Assembly: GCA_015478945.1 (NCBI GenBank)
Contig: JABUQX010021078.1
Location: 65,001-87,500 of the forward strand
Direction of reading: 5' to 3'
DNA length: 22,500 bases
Origin: Trachelipus rathkii
Taxonomy: Eukaryota; Arthropoda; Malacostraca; Isopoda; Trachelipodidae
The notes beneath the pieces were generated by a model. That model made no database searches, was not told where the DNA came from, and saw nothing but the letters and a program-made list of their open reading frames with translations. The position numbers were made by a program, and so were the translations under genes. Positions 8,205 to 19,458 of this stretch are shown piece by piece. Numbering within the stretch: position 1 is the stretch's first letter; each line of letters opens with the position of its first letter.

Positions 8205-11005
8205 TATCTATGATACCACCATCCATAACGAATTAACCGGTTTTCTTTAAATGTTGGCAGATCGAGTCACACTCATCAACCTCCTCTGGCAGACTAATCC
8301 AAAAATTTAACAACCCTATTACTTAATGAATGCTTTCTTTTATCAAGATGGCATGCTTTCTTCTTATTTCTATTATGCCCCTGTCACCTGTCCATGTCCT
8401 ACTATGAAAAATTTATTGCTCTGTATTATCAATAGATGTAAATATTTTGTAGACTTTGTATCATGTCCCCTCCTGAGAAATTAGCCTTTCTACAGAAATA
8501 CATCTAACTCCTTCAAAGCCTCTTCCTTCATAGTTCTACCCTCAACCCGAATCATCCTTGTTGCTCTATGTTGCACTCTCTCTAGCATACTCTGAAGCAT
8601 TTTCCTTTAAATAAGGGGCTCAAAACTTTTGCACATTATGCTATTAGCCTAACATACGCTATTATACAGTTTCTTATTACTTCTTGCGTCTTGTAAACAA
8701 TTGCGATTTATATCCATAGCAATCTATTAGCTTTATTTCTAGCTTCCAAACATTGATTAGCTTACTTTCAAATTACTGCTTATAATCACACCTAAATTTT
8801 TTTCTTGGTCCACAGGCTCAAGCCACTCCCATCTCGATATCGTAGTTTAAAAAACTTTTATAATTGAGTTAACATAGGTGAAGAACTTACACTTTTTACT
8901 ATTAAAATCCATTTGCCACTTATCTGCGCACCCAAGAAGTTTATCCGAGATCATTCTTGAATTTTCATGCAATCTTCACTATTCCTGAACTGAGTGGCCT
9001 ACTTTATCATCATCTGCAAACTTAGAAACTTGCATTTAAGTCCCTGGTCTAAATCATGTTATATATATGAGAACAAAATAGTGGCCCAGCACTGAAACCT
9101 GTGGGACACCACTCTTTCACTATTTCCCCTGATGATTTATTCCCATTTAGTTGTACACACTGTTTTCTATTTCGCAACCACTCTTAATTCCAACGATTAC
9201 CACTCCCCTATACCACATGCAAATAAACTTTTCATGCAGCCTATGTGGGGAACGTATCAAAAGCTTACTACAGTCTAGAAATATACAATATCAACTGGAT
9301 CTTCTCGGTCAATGCAATCCAGTAATTATTCCATAAATTCTAAAAGGCTTGTCTGACATAACCTACCCTTTCTGAAACCGTGCTGGGAGTCATACAATAC
9401 CTTTTTATCTACTAAATATTTCTCTATATGACATTTTAGTAACTTTTCCAGAACCTTACAACCAAGATGTTAAGCTAACTGGCCTATAAGTTTTCCCAAA
9501 TCTTCCTTACTACCTTTCTTATAAAAGGCACAACATATTGCTGTTTTCCAGTCATTCTGGTACCTCACCAAATGTAATAGATCGCTTAAAAATCAAATAC
9601 AGTGCCTTTGCATTGCTGATACCCCCCTTCAGAATTCTACCATATATCCCATCAGCCCCTGCAGCTTTACCTGGATCAATATGGTCTAATAAACGTTTAA
9701 TATTCTTTTTAATGTCAAATTTCAATATTCTGTAAGTCAATTTGTTACATGCATACAAGAACTATTGTCTCCAAACTATTATCTATTCTTTCCTCAGTAA
9801 ACACTGAAGGAACAATAAGCATTGAAAATGTGACCAATCTCCTATCTGAACTTCACTAAATTTCACATTTAATTGGACCAATTGTCCTATCTTACTTTTA
9901 AATTTATAAAAGCTTAAACTTCTTCAGATTCTTATTACTATTCCTTGCTAAATTAATTTCTGCCTCTCTCTTTGCCCTTCCTTATTGACTGTTAAGTTCG
10001 TTTCCTATTTTTCCTCTATTTCTAAATCATCCTCCCTATTACTAACCTTGAATAATTTTAAAACATCTACGTTTATCATTAATTTTATCTCTTATATCTC
10101 TATTCCACCAAACAGGTTTTCTTTTTGCCACCCTAATGGGTTTTATCTTTAAAAACATACTGACTGAATATTCATTTAAAATTTGCTTAAATGTTCCCAC
10201 ATGATAAAACAGTTTTGGTCTTTAAACTCTTTATCCCGGTCAGTTATACTAAGCATTCTCGTAATTTGGTAAAATCACCATTTCGGAAATCTAAGAATCC
10301 TTTCCCGTATTAACTTGCAATAAAACGAATAGCTAATGTTATTTTTAAATCTAATTATACTTAATACAAAGAGTCCTAATTTCTCCTCAACTCTAACCTC
10401 GCCCACCATACTTTCATTGTTAGTTTTAATATTAAGTCTAATAGTGCATTGTGTCTTGTGGGTCATCGGACCATCTGCTCAAAAAGTTATCAGGTATCAA
10501 TTTTATCAAATACTGAACTAACTAATGGTCCGTATTGACAAGAATCTCCATTGAATGCAGGAAAATTAAAATCACTCCATTATGACTATAACCTTTTTCT
10601 TTACTGTGCATGCTGTCTCAATTCTTTTTTACAATTTCTGAGACTAATTCTTGACTCTGCCAGGAGGCTCTATAAAAGCCCCTATCTCTATATGAATTTA
10701 TTGACATAAGGATATCTACCATACCGATTCCAATATCATGACTTAGTTTTAAAGTCAGCTCCATTAATACAGATTGAATATTGCTTTTAATATAAAGTGC
10801 CACACCACCCTTTTTTCCTCTACGCTGGTATAATAAAGTGAATATCCGTCTATTTCATATTCCTGAACGGAGTCTCCATATAATTCTCATTAACCATGCC
10901 TCATTATCAAATAATGTCAAGATTCTCATTAATGGTATAACTAATCAGCTCATCTTTTTTTATTTCTAAGGCTAGAGCATTTGTGTAAAGCATTTTGATA
11001 TTCGA
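8205..11005 (-). pseudogene. CR1 ORF2 (endonuclease-reverse transcriptase), copy A
   Basis: The endonuclease is first: KMLYTNA-like start near 10990, ITEAW equivalent near 10890, a GDFNFP equivalent near 10560-10580 and an LSDHNIIRF equivalent near 10350-10370. The reverse transcriptase follows: DPGKAAGADGIYGRILK at about 9640-9690, a degraded DFSKAFDKVP at about 9250-9290 and a FADD equivalent at about 9015-9030. The C-terminal domain includes LERVQHRATRMIRVEGRT near 8535-8590 and RRGDMIQVYK near 8440-8470. The protein would copy its own RNA at a nicked target in the nucleus. No single frame stays open for long; alignment with copy B shows mostly one-base insertions and deletions, so biological decay and sequencing error cannot be separated. 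Confidence 0.85.
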
Positions 11006-11149
11006 AATGCTGCTATTTTTTTTCTATCTTCTTATTTGAGTTCTGTAACAACACTATTTTCATGTCATATCACCACTATAAGCGTTACCTATTGGCTTTA
11101 TTATTTGTATCCCATTTAGCCATCAACCCCAACTTACTTAGTTTTGCTA

Positions 11150-12141
11150 AACAAGTCTGCCAAACTGGGTGCTGAAAAGCAACACACCTTTTACGACTCA
11201 AGGTGAACGTCCATCCGCGCAAAAAGATCCTATCCAGAACCTGTCTCGCCACATATCCAAAAACCTAATATTTTCTTAAAAAAAAAACATAATTTCCTAA
11301 CCCTTCACTTACACCTAAAGCCCTACTTTCTTCCATCCTGACCTGGTGCTACTACCTAGGTAAGTGATATCTCAGAGAGGTCGTGGCACATTTCTCTCTG
11401 CGCACTAGCTTTTGCCATCTTCTGAATCATGCTCCTTATGAGTTATCTTGCTTATAATGTCTTCGCATGTCTCTTTTCTACTTGTTCCTATATCATTTGG
11501 TACCACATGCACAAATCCACATCTGATCAACATTTGTAGAATCAATCTCTTTATCTATCCTATCCCCGATATCACTCACTCTGGCACTTGGATAACATAC
11601 TCTGAGTGATAACCTAATTATTCTTTACTTTGAAAACCCCTCTCTAGGTATATTTTTTTTGAGTCTCCAATTAGCAATGTATCAGTCTTCCTTTTAGAAA
11701 ACTCAACATTTACCATTGGCACTCACTGATCCCTCCCCATCTGGAAGACAGTCAAACCTGTTTACTGCAGGTCCCAGGCTGAATTGACTTCGAGATCCTC
11801 ATCTTAACTATTCATTTCTAAATTCCGTAACTTCTTATATTTTATCTGCAGACGCTATTTTTAACTACTTTATCTTTCCCCTCATCTTCCTGCCTAGGTG
11901 AATCACTAATCCTGTCTACCCCTATATCCTGCTCCTCCTCGCCTCGCATCCCTAACTAACTTTTTTCCTAACACTTCCCTCCTTTCTCACTCAAATACTT
12001 CTTCTTTCAATCCATTCATATTTTCACTCAGTCTGCAATCTCCTTCCTTAACAACACATTCTCTGCATTAACAACACAAGTAGGGCAGCTATTCACATAT
12101 TCACCTCTTACAGTCCCACAGATATCCCACAGAGCATACAT
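11150..12141 (-). pseudogene. CR1 ORF1 with SGNH (GDSL-type) esterase domain, copy A
   Basis: A start at 12141 opens a frame with cysteines spaced like a small zinc-binding segment (WDIC, then SCPTC), then ENVLLRKEIA, which looks helical. After frameshifts comes the esterase: TLLIGDS at about 11661-11681 (block I, catalytic Ser), LSLRVCYPSARVSDIGDRID around 11560-11625, GTNDIGTS at about 11485-11504 (block III) and DGVHL at about 11200-11216 (block V, Asp and His). GTND and DGVHL each need a one-base correction to read through. SGNH domains, sometimes with a PHD-like finger, are known in CR1 ORF1 proteins, so this assigns the clade. It lies directly upstream of ORF2. Confidence 0.78.
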
Positions 12142-12890
12142 ACTTTATTTATAATTAGCTTACTACCCTGTACCTATTATTTTACCACATACAGTTTAAC
12201 CTATTTAAAGCCTAAAAAGAAATAAACTACTATCTTTAGAACAAGTTAACAATTTTAACACGCTTACTCTCTAGCTGTAGCCTAGCAGGGATTAATAAAA
12301 ATTATAAAGGCTAGGCTAACTTAGGCTAAAGGGTGGCTCAGGTAACTTAATTTTAATTTAAATATCAAAAAAAAATAATATAACAATTGTTAAAGACTGT
12401 AGTTAAATACAGAAAACTATTTAATAAAATAATTCAAATAATCCTGCAAACACAACAGTATACAGGAAATCTCTTAACTACTCTAGCTTAGGGTTAACCT
12501 ATCAAACACTGAGTCCAATACTATCAAATTAACTTAGACTATGGCTCTGGTAAACTTAATTTAGTTTAAATTACCACAAAATTAATATAACAATTGTTGA
12601 AGACTATAGTTAAATGCAGAAAAACTATTTAATAATTCAAATAAACCTGCAAACACACAGTAAACAGGAAATCTCTTAACTACTCTAGCCTAGGGTTAAC
12701 CTATGAAACACTAACTGGGTCCAATACTCAACTAAATTAAATTAATAACAGAAATAATCACAATAATAAGTACACAAATTTCTAAAATACACAGTTAGAT
12801 ACACAACACTAATTTGTTAACTAAATTCACTTGCAAATACACAGAATATTAGCAAAAAATAAACACACCCTCACTTGCTTGGTTACCAGT
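12142..12890 (-). other. Presumed CR1 5' UTR and left-over outer element
   Basis: No coding potential on either strand. It contains the tandem repeat at 12290-12745, with A+T-rich sequence on each side. Its position directly 5' of the ORF1 start suggests a 5' UTR or promoter. The boundary between LINE and outer element lies somewhere in 12745-12895. Confidence 0.5.
12290..12745. repeat. Tandem repeat, unit about 207 bases, about 2.2 copies
   Basis: AATATAACAATTGTT (about 12376 and 12583), AAACTATTTAATAA, AACAGGAAATCTCTTAACTA-like blocks (about 12462 and 12664) and GGGTTAACCTAT recur at a spacing of about 205-210 bases. The partial first copy starts with GGCTAGGCTAACTTAG. The copies differ by substitutions and small indels. 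Confidence 0.82.
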
Positions 12891-12894
12891 TATA

Positions 12895-13300
12895 CTGACC
12901 GGCTTTCCCCGACGTCCGACTGATTTTACCCTGAAATTGAAAAAACTTAATAACTTTAAAAATAAGCTTAATATTTTAAATTTTTTACATGGAAAATGTT
13001 AAAAATAGACTTTCCAATATGCATCTAAGTCAAAATTCTGATATCTTAATTCTACGAGATTCACAAGGTCTTAGAATTTTTTTGCAAAATAAAAAAAAAA
13101 AAATTTCCAACTTTGGGAAATTTTTTTGACTAGTAGGTGTAAGTTATTTACTTAAATTTTTATATATGGTTAACTATTCATTTGCTAACTCAAAAAAACC
13201 TTTCTCTAATTGAAAATGTTTTAATTTTAAAAAAATATTTAACAATAATTATAAAGTGACCGGTTTTCCCCTCCGTGATCGATTTTCCCCCATTTTACGG
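12895..13300 (-). repeat. Right terminal/subterminal arm of the 8.9-kb element
   Basis: Minus-strand reading from 13300: CCGTAAAATGGGGGAAAATC, then GGGGAAAACCGGTCA at about 13256-13273, then A+T-rich DNA, then CGGGGAAAGCCGGTCA at about 12897-12912 next to AAATCAGTCGG. This mirrors the left arm. Confidence 0.72.
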
Positions 13301-13457
13301 TATATGTTATTTTAACCCAATTAACATGATGACTTCAAAATTTGTCATTATGTAATCCCTTTCTGGGTAATTATTGACATTAGCGTAATTTAAAAACTTT
13401 GACATTATTTTGAAAATAATCAGTTTCGAAATATGTTTAAAGCAATGGTACCAAAAA
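13301..13457. other. Unassigned unique spacer
   Basis: 157 bases of ordinary A+T-rich sequence with no gene or repeat that I can identify, between the outer element and a (TA)n array. Confidence 0.5.
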
Positions 13458-13695
13458 TATATATATACTGGTATATATATATATATATATTATATATATA
13501 TATAATATATATCCATATATATATTTTTATATATATATATTACACAATATAATAATATATTATATATATTATATATATATATTATTATATATATATAATT
13601 ACAAAGCCCAATACTTATCATTTAATGTACCTGGTAGAGGTAGTAAATATAATTATATAGGCCATATATATAATATATATCATATATATATATAG

Positions 13696-13731
<36 letters not shown>

Positions 13732-13789
13732 ATATATATAATCATTACATATATATATATATATATATATACTATATTATATTACATAA
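13458..13789. repeat. Interrupted (TA)n arrays
   Basis: Two TA-rich blocks, about 13458-13600 and 13663-13789, separated by about 60 bases of unique sequence. The second directly abuts the octamer tail of CR1 copy B. Confidence 0.95.
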
Positions 13790-16700
13790 GACATTAGGAC
13801 ATTAGGACATTAGGACATTAGGAACCAGTTTGAAGCCACATAGGGCTATCGAGACTGTCCCAGTACACTAAATATTTATCAAATACAGCCTCCATCGCAA
13901 ATCCAAGCAAAGCACCCTAGGCTTGTCAATTCTGTCTGTAACTACAAATCCACCCATTTGGCTTAGTCAAAACTATGATATATAAATATGATACCCAAAC
14001 CATCCACATGCATTAATAATAAGTTATGGTTCACCACATGCTCTACAATAACTCTAATAACTAAAAAACCCGACCAATCTTGGTCTTCCGTCCAATATAT
14101 TATACTGATCCCAACCCATCCATACGAATCTACACGTTTCTTAAATGTTGCAATTGAGCTCACACTCAACAACCTCCTTCTGCAGACCATTCCAAATTTA
14201 ACAACCCTAATTACTGAATGCATGCTTTCTTCTTATATCAAATCATATTACATATCTTAATTTTCTTATTATGCCCCTGGTCACCTGTCCATGTTCTCCT
14301 AATGAAAAATTATTGTCTCTATATTATCATAGAATGTACAATATTTGTAGACTGTATCATGCCCCCTCCTGAGAAATCGCCTTTTCTACAAGAAAACATT
14401 CTTCAAACTTACACTTCCGCCTCCCTCATAGCTCTTACCTCAAACCCAGAAATCATCCTTGTTCTCTACGTTGCACCTCCTCTACAATATATATATATTA
14501 TAGGGGCCAAACTTGTGCCACAATACTCTATTACTCCCGGGCTAACATAGCTATCTATCACAGTTACTTATTTACTTTCCTTGCTCCTGTAAACAACCAT
14601 TGCGAATTTCATTATCAAGCATATTATAGCTTTATTTCTAAGCTTCAAACATTGATTAGCTACTTTCAAATTACTAAAGCTTAATAATCACACCACCTAA
14701 AGATCTTTTTCGTTGGTCCAACGACCTCAAGCCACTCCCCTTCATGATCGTAGTTAAAACTTTTATTTGAGTAACCTAGGTGAAGAACCTTACACTTTTT
14801 AATTTAAAATCATTTGCCACTTATCTGCCCACCCAAGAAGTTTATCGAGATCATTTTGAATCTTACTTTATACATCCTTCACTTTCCTAACTGGGTGGCA
14901 ACTTTAGTATCATCTGCAAACTTAGAAATCTTGCATTTTTCAGTCCCTGGTCTAAATCATTTATATTAATGAGGAACAATAGTGGCCCCAGCACTGAAAC
15001 CCTCGCGGGACACCACTCTTCTACTATTTCCGCATGATGATTTATTTTCCCATTTCGTTTTACACACTGTTTTCTTATTTCCGCAACCACTTTTTAATCC
15101 TAACCATGTACCACTCCACCTATACCACATTGCATTAACTTTTTCATCAGCCTTATGTGGGGAACTTTATCAAAAGCTTTACTAAAGTCTAAATATACAA
15201 TATCAACTGGATCTCCTCGGTCAATGCAGTCAGTAATGTATCATAAATTCTAAAAGGTTTGTCTGACATGACTACCCTTTTTGAAACCGTGCTGGGAGTC
15301 ATACAAGTAAATTGTTATCTTCTAAATATTTCTCTATAAGACCCCTTTCAGTAACTTTCCAGAACCTTTACAACACAGAGATGTTAGCTAACTGGCTATA
15401 ATTCCCCAAAATTCCTTACTACCTTTCTTATAAATGGGCACAACATATGCTGTTTTCCAGTCATCTGGTACCTCACCAAATTGTTATAGGATCGCTTAAA
15501 AAATCAAATTAGCAGTGTTGCAATGCTGATACTACCCCTCTTTCAAAAATTCTACCATATATCATCAGGCCTGCAGCTTTTACCTGGATCAATATGGTCT
15601 AATAAATGTTTAATATCTTTACGTCGATAAAAAATTCAAATTCGTAAGTCTATTTGTTCAATCATACCAAGAACTATTAGTCCTCCAAACTATTATCTAC
15701 ATCTTCCTCTAAGTAAACACTGAAGCAAAATCAGCATTGAAAATGTTGACCAACTTCCTTATCTGAACTCACTAAATTTTGATCAATTTTAATTGGACGC
15801 AATTGTCCCTATTCTTACTTTTAAATTTATAAAACTAAAAAACTTCTTCAGATTCTTTTACTATTCCTTGCTAAAATAATTTCTGCTCTCTCTTGCCTTT
15901 CTTATTGACTGGTTAAGTTCTTTCTATTTTTCCTGTAATTTCTAAATCATCTTCCTATTACTAACCCCTTGAATATTTTTTAAAACAATCTTACGCTTTT
16001 GCAAATTAATTTATCTCTTTATCTCTCTATTCCACCAACAGGTTTTCTCTTTGCACCCTAATGGGTTTAATCTTAAAAATACTGACGTGAATATTCATTA
16101 AAATTTGTTTAAAATGTTCCTACATGATAAAACACATTTTTGGTCTTTAAACTCTTTATCCAGTCAGTTATATTAAGCATGTCTCGTAATTTGGTAAAAG
16201 ATCACCATTTCGGAAATTCTAAGATCCTTTCTTATTAAGTTGCAATTTGGCCCAGATATATCACATTTATATTAAATCTAATTATATTATGGTCACTGAG
16301 TCCCTAAAAATCTCCTCAACTCTCAACCTTCCGCCCACCTACTTTCATCGTTTAGTTAATATTAAGCTCTAATAGTGCATCGTGTCTTGTGGGTTCCATG
16401 GACCATCTGGCTCAAAAAAAGTTATCTAGTATGCAATTTATAAATACTGAACTACTATGGTCCGTATTAGACAAGGAATCCAATTGAATGCCAGGAAAAT
16501 TAAAATCACCCATTATGACTATACCATTTTCTTTACTGTGGCATGCTGTCTCAATTTCTTTTACAATTTCTGGGTCTAATTCTTGACTCTGGCCAGGAGG
16601 TCTATAAAATGCCCTATTCTATATGATTTATATAAACAAAAGGATATCTACCCATACCGATTCAATACATGTTAGTTTTAAGTCAGTCATTATACAAGAT

Positions 16701-17240
16701 TAACGTATTGCTTTATATAAAGTCCACACCCCCACCCTTCTTTCCTCTATGCTAGTGCTGTAATAAAATAAAGTGAGATAAACTGTCTTATTTCATATTC
16801 CTGAACGGAGTCTCCATATAATTCTTCATTAATCCATGCCTCAGTTATGCAAAAAATGTCTAGATTCTCATTATGGAATAACAATCACTCATCTTTTTTT
16901 ATTTCTAAGGCTATGAGCATTTTTGTGGTAAAAGCATTTTGATATTCGAAATGCTGCTTATTTTTTTGCTATCTTCCTTATTTGAGTCTGTAACAACAAC
17001 TAGTTTTATTTATATTACCACTATAACCGTTACCATTGCTATTATTTGTATCCCCGAGTTTAGCCATCACCCCAACTTTACTTAGTTTTTTGCTAAACAG
17101 TCCCCAAACTGGTGCTGAAAAGCCAACAACCTTTTACGACTCAATGAACTCCATCGCTGCAAAAAAGATCCCTATGCCAGAAACTCTCCCACAAATCCAA
17201 AAAAGAGGAATATGTGATGCAACACATAATTTCTAATCCT
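13790..17240 (-). mobile_element. CR1-type LINE, copy B (5'-truncated in ORF1)
   Basis: The 3' end has three to four ATTAGGAC octamers (13790-13823), followed in minus-strand order by 3' UTR, ORF2 and the very end of ORF1 (DGVH near 17142-17156). The homology then stops at about 17240, near a (TA)n array that begins at 17263. It is collinear with copy A across about 3.4 kb. The 3'-terminal 20 bases differ (GGAACCAGTTTGAAGCC here, GGAATATAGAGACAG in the others), hinting at a distinct subfamily. Confidence 0.88.
14095..16970 (-). pseudogene. CR1 ORF2 (endonuclease-reverse transcriptase), copy B
   Basis: Endonuclease: CITEAWINEELYGDSVQEYE near 16795-16855, FYRPPGQSQELDPEIV near 16560-16610, MGDFNFPGIQLD near 16478-16513 and LSDHNIIRFNINV near 16263-16300. 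Reverse transcriptase: YLDFSKAFDKVP at about 15162-15197, SVLGPLLF near 14970-14995 and KFADD at 14909-14923 followed by TKVAT. The C-terminus reads TFKKRVDSYGWVG near 14103-14145. Each motif is recognisable, but neighbouring motifs lie in different frames, with one-base indels every few tens of bases. The motif order and the SKAFD, LGPLLF and FADD signatures fit the CR1/jockey branch. It is non-functional as sequenced. Confidence 0.88.
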
Positions 17241-17260
17241 AAAGATGAATATACTATAAA

Positions 17261-17262
<2 letters not shown>

Positions 17263-17325
<63 letters not shown>

Positions 17326-17353
17326 TATTATAATAAATATATATTATATATAT

Positions 17354-17415
<62 letters not shown>

Positions 17416-17475
17416 TCTATATATATATATATATATTATATCTATATATTTATATATATCATATAATATATTTAT
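17263..17475. repeat. (TA)n array
   Basis: Nearly pure TA with single-base slips and a few TATC steps, between CR1 copy B and the palindrome. Confidence 0.96.
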
Positions 17476-17517
17476 ACTACCTAAGCATATGATATATTCT
17501 ATATTGAATCAATGCAT

Positions 17518-17711
17518 AATTTTCTGAAAAATTTCAAATTCAAAAAAAAATTTTAAGTTCAGAAAAGTTAAGTTTTTAAAGAAAATTGTTTAGTGGCAAG
17601 CTTCTGGCATAATTCCAGAGCTTGCCACTAAAGAAGTTTCTTAAAAAACTTAACTTAACTTTTCTGAACTTAGAATTTTTTTGAACTTCGAAATTTTTTT
17701 CAGAAAATATA
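17518..17711. repeat. Long palindrome, copy 1 (MITE-like foldback)
   Basis: About 194 bases folding back on itself. The core TTTAGTGGCAAGCTTCTGG is separated by CATAATT from CCAGAGCTTGCCACTAAAG (about 17589-17633). The stem continues outward through TTAAGAAA/TTTCTTAA, AAGTTAAGT, TTCTGAACTT and ATTTTCTGAAAAA on both sides. A (TA)n array flanks each side. There is no coding capacity. A second copy starts at about 22370. It is best explained as a nonautonomous palindromic element; any RNA function is speculative. Confidence 0.85.
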
Positions 17712-17740
17712 TGCAGATTCAAATCTAGAAATTACCAAGC

Positions 17741-17795
17741 ATATATATATACTATATATATTAATATATATATAATATATTATATATATATATAG

Positions 17796-17835
<40 letters not shown>

Positions 17836-17852
17836 ATATATTTATATATAAT

Positions 17853-17883
<31 letters not shown>

Positions 17884-17894
17884 TATATATATAT
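17741..17894. repeat. (TA)n array
   Basis: Alternating TA with slips, just left of the hAT target duplication. The minus-strand frame through it encodes only Tyr/Ile runs. Confidence 0.96.
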
Positions 17895-17922
17895 TTTGGT
17901 ATAGAATAATAGGTACAAAGTA

Positions 17923-17930
17923 TTAGTACC
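17923..17930. repeat. hAT target-site duplication, left
   Basis: TTAGTACC, repeated exactly at 21130-21137 on the far side of the element. Confidence 0.9.
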
Positions 17931-18124
17931 TAGTGATGTACGCTGGGCAAATGCCCAGTGGGCAGGCATTTATAAAATGGGCATTTGTCCAGCGCATTTG
18001 CCCCATTTCATAAATGCCTCGACAAAAAACTGCCATTTATAAAATTATCCAGCAAGAGGATTGATTAAATATTGACAGCATTTAAAAAAATTCAAAGAAT
18101 AGTTTTCATCTGTTTATTTTTGCA

Positions 18125-18142
18125 ATATATATATATAATATA

Positions 18143-18194
<52 letters not shown>

Positions 18195-18222
18195 TATCTA
18201 TATTATATATATATCATATATG
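18125..18222. repeat. (TA)n array inside the hAT element, left part
   Basis: TA-rich run directly left of the Tigger terminus. With 20714-21043 it forms the array that the Tigger split. Confidence 0.93.
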
Positions 18223-18269
18223 ATTAACAGTTCCTCCCTCGTAGAACGCGGTCTTATAAAACACAGTCA

Positions 18270-18420
18270 TCCCGTATAAAAATTAAATTAAAATTAAAAT
18301 TACAAAAATAAAAATTACAAAAATAAAATTAAAATTCTGTAATACAAACATATGTTAAAAAGATAATAAAAATTAAAATTAAAATTGCAAAAATAAAATT
18401 AAAATTGTAATTCATTAGTC
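18270..18420. repeat. AAAATTA-type low-complexity repeats in the Tigger 5' UTR
   Basis: Repeated AAATTAAAATT and ACAAAAATAAA blocks. They have no coding value and probably arose by slippage within this copy. Confidence 0.75.
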
Positions 18421-19426
18421 ATACAGTTAAAATGAAAAGAAAACGAATAACTTTAGAGTCCACAAGGATCCTCTGCTGGCAATAGGCTTTTACTGTAACT
18501 CGTTGCACTCGCATTGATAGCGTTTGTATATGCTTCTCTCGCTGAAATATTAACAAATTTTATACAGTGTGTACAGTATTTTATAAATATTTTTTATCAT
18601 AGCTGAGAAACGAAACATACCACAACCAAATTCTAAAAAAAGCATAGATTGGCATATCACTGGAAGAGGAAATAAAAATTTTAATTTAATTAGAGCTCTC
18701 TCTTCTATAACAACTGTTTTATGTAAATACGGGAGAAATGAATCGACAATTCGAACAATAAACAAACAAATAAAAAATTAAGAACGCAGTCATACTAGGA
18801 AGATCTTTAAGTAGCTACATCTAAAATGACAAGCCGTCTGCGAGATGATACATTGGTTAAAACTGAACTGGCATTAAATATCTGGCTCGAAGATCATGAA
18901 TGCGAAACGATGCCTTGCGAACGTAAAATAGACGTTAAGAACAAAGGGCCTATACTCTATATGATATGTTTGAAAATCGAAATGACAAAGTATAAATTTA
19001 GCCAGGGTTGGCTTGATAATTTCAAAAAGCATTTTTGCTTTAAAAAATATTCGTACGACAGGAGAATCGACGTCCGCAGATAATGAAGCAGCAAGAACTT
19101 TTCCAGATGAATTTATGAAAATAAATGAAGATAAAGGGTAACTTCCTGAACAAGTTTTCAATGCTGATGAAACTGGGCTTCTCTGAAAAAAAAATGCCAG
19201 ATCGCACATACATTTCTAAAAATGAAAAGCGAGGCACAGGCTTCAAAGCAGCAAAGGATCGCGTAACAATATTATTTTGCTGCAATGTAGCTGGCCACTT
19301 AATAAAGCCTGGCTTCCTTCATAAGTCAGCAAACCTACTTTGTATGATAGGAAAAAACAAAAATCTAGTGCCAGTCTTCTGGCAGTCCAATAAAAAGGCT
19401 TGGGTCACAGTTGATTTATTTAAAGA

Positions 19427-19458
19427 CCTCCACCAAAAAGAAATTTAAGAAATAATTG
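19427..19458 (+). repeat. 32-base exact direct repeat in the Tigger gene, copy 1
   Basis: CCTCCACCAAAAAG through ATAATTG, identical to 19919-19950. Here it replaces the stretch after LFKD, where related transposases normally have a WF-containing segment, and it brings in a stop codon. Confidence 0.9.

Larger units (their letters stand above)
7919..12890 (-). mobile_element. Near-full-length CR1-type LINE, copy A
   Basis: In minus-strand order: a presumed 5' UTR with tandem repeats (12142 to about 12890), ORF1 (12141 to about 11150), ORF2 with endonuclease and reverse transcriptase (about 11005-8205), and a 3' UTR ending in the ATTAGGAC octamer tail at 7919-7934. Two ORFs, an SGNH domain in ORF1, an APE-type endonuclease, an FADD reverse transcriptase and a short-repeat tail instead of poly(A) together indicate the CR1 clade. 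The 5' border is not defined because no second copy extends that far. The reading frames are broken by many single-base indels. Confidence 0.85.
4370..13300. mobile_element. 8.9-kb TA-flanked inverted-end element filled with nested transposons
   Basis: CCGTAAAATGGGGGGAAA begins at 4370 and its reverse complement, TTTTCCCCCATTTTACGG, ends at 13300. TA flanks both ends (4368-4369 and 13301-13302). Subterminal copies of a GGGGAAANCCGGTCA-like motif occur in both arms in mirrored order, the inner ones near 4603-4617 and 12895-12912. Both facts make chance pairing unlikely. A TA duplication fits a Tc1/mariner-like superfamily, but no transposase for these ends is present. Almost all of the interior is later insertions: a zinc-finger hAT-like relic, a CR1 fragment and a CR1 LINE. 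It could instead be two solo copies of one family in opposite orientation. Confidence 0.7.

Noticed and set aside
13790..13823. Possible CRISPR-like or satellite repeat (ATTAGGAC)n
   Set aside because: Direct octamers without spacers, located exactly at the LINE 3' end; they are the CR1 tail.
13963..14550. Overlapping open frames of 86-110 residues on both strands
   Set aside because: They lie in the CR1 copy B 3' region. The minus-strand reading is the ORF2 C-terminus in pieces and the plus-strand frames are its shadows.
17036..17236. 66-residue plus-strand frame
   Set aside because: Antisense of the CR1 ORF1 C-terminus (DGVH motif on the minus strand).
17700..17969. Minus-strand frame rich in Tyr/Ile
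   Set aside because: (TA)n translation.
18550..18765. 71-residue minus-strand frame
   Set aside because: Antisense to the Tigger N-terminal DNA-binding region, which explains the plus strand.
18874..19285. Minus-strand frames of 81 and 111 residues
   Set aside because: Antisense shadows of the conserved Tigger transposase core.
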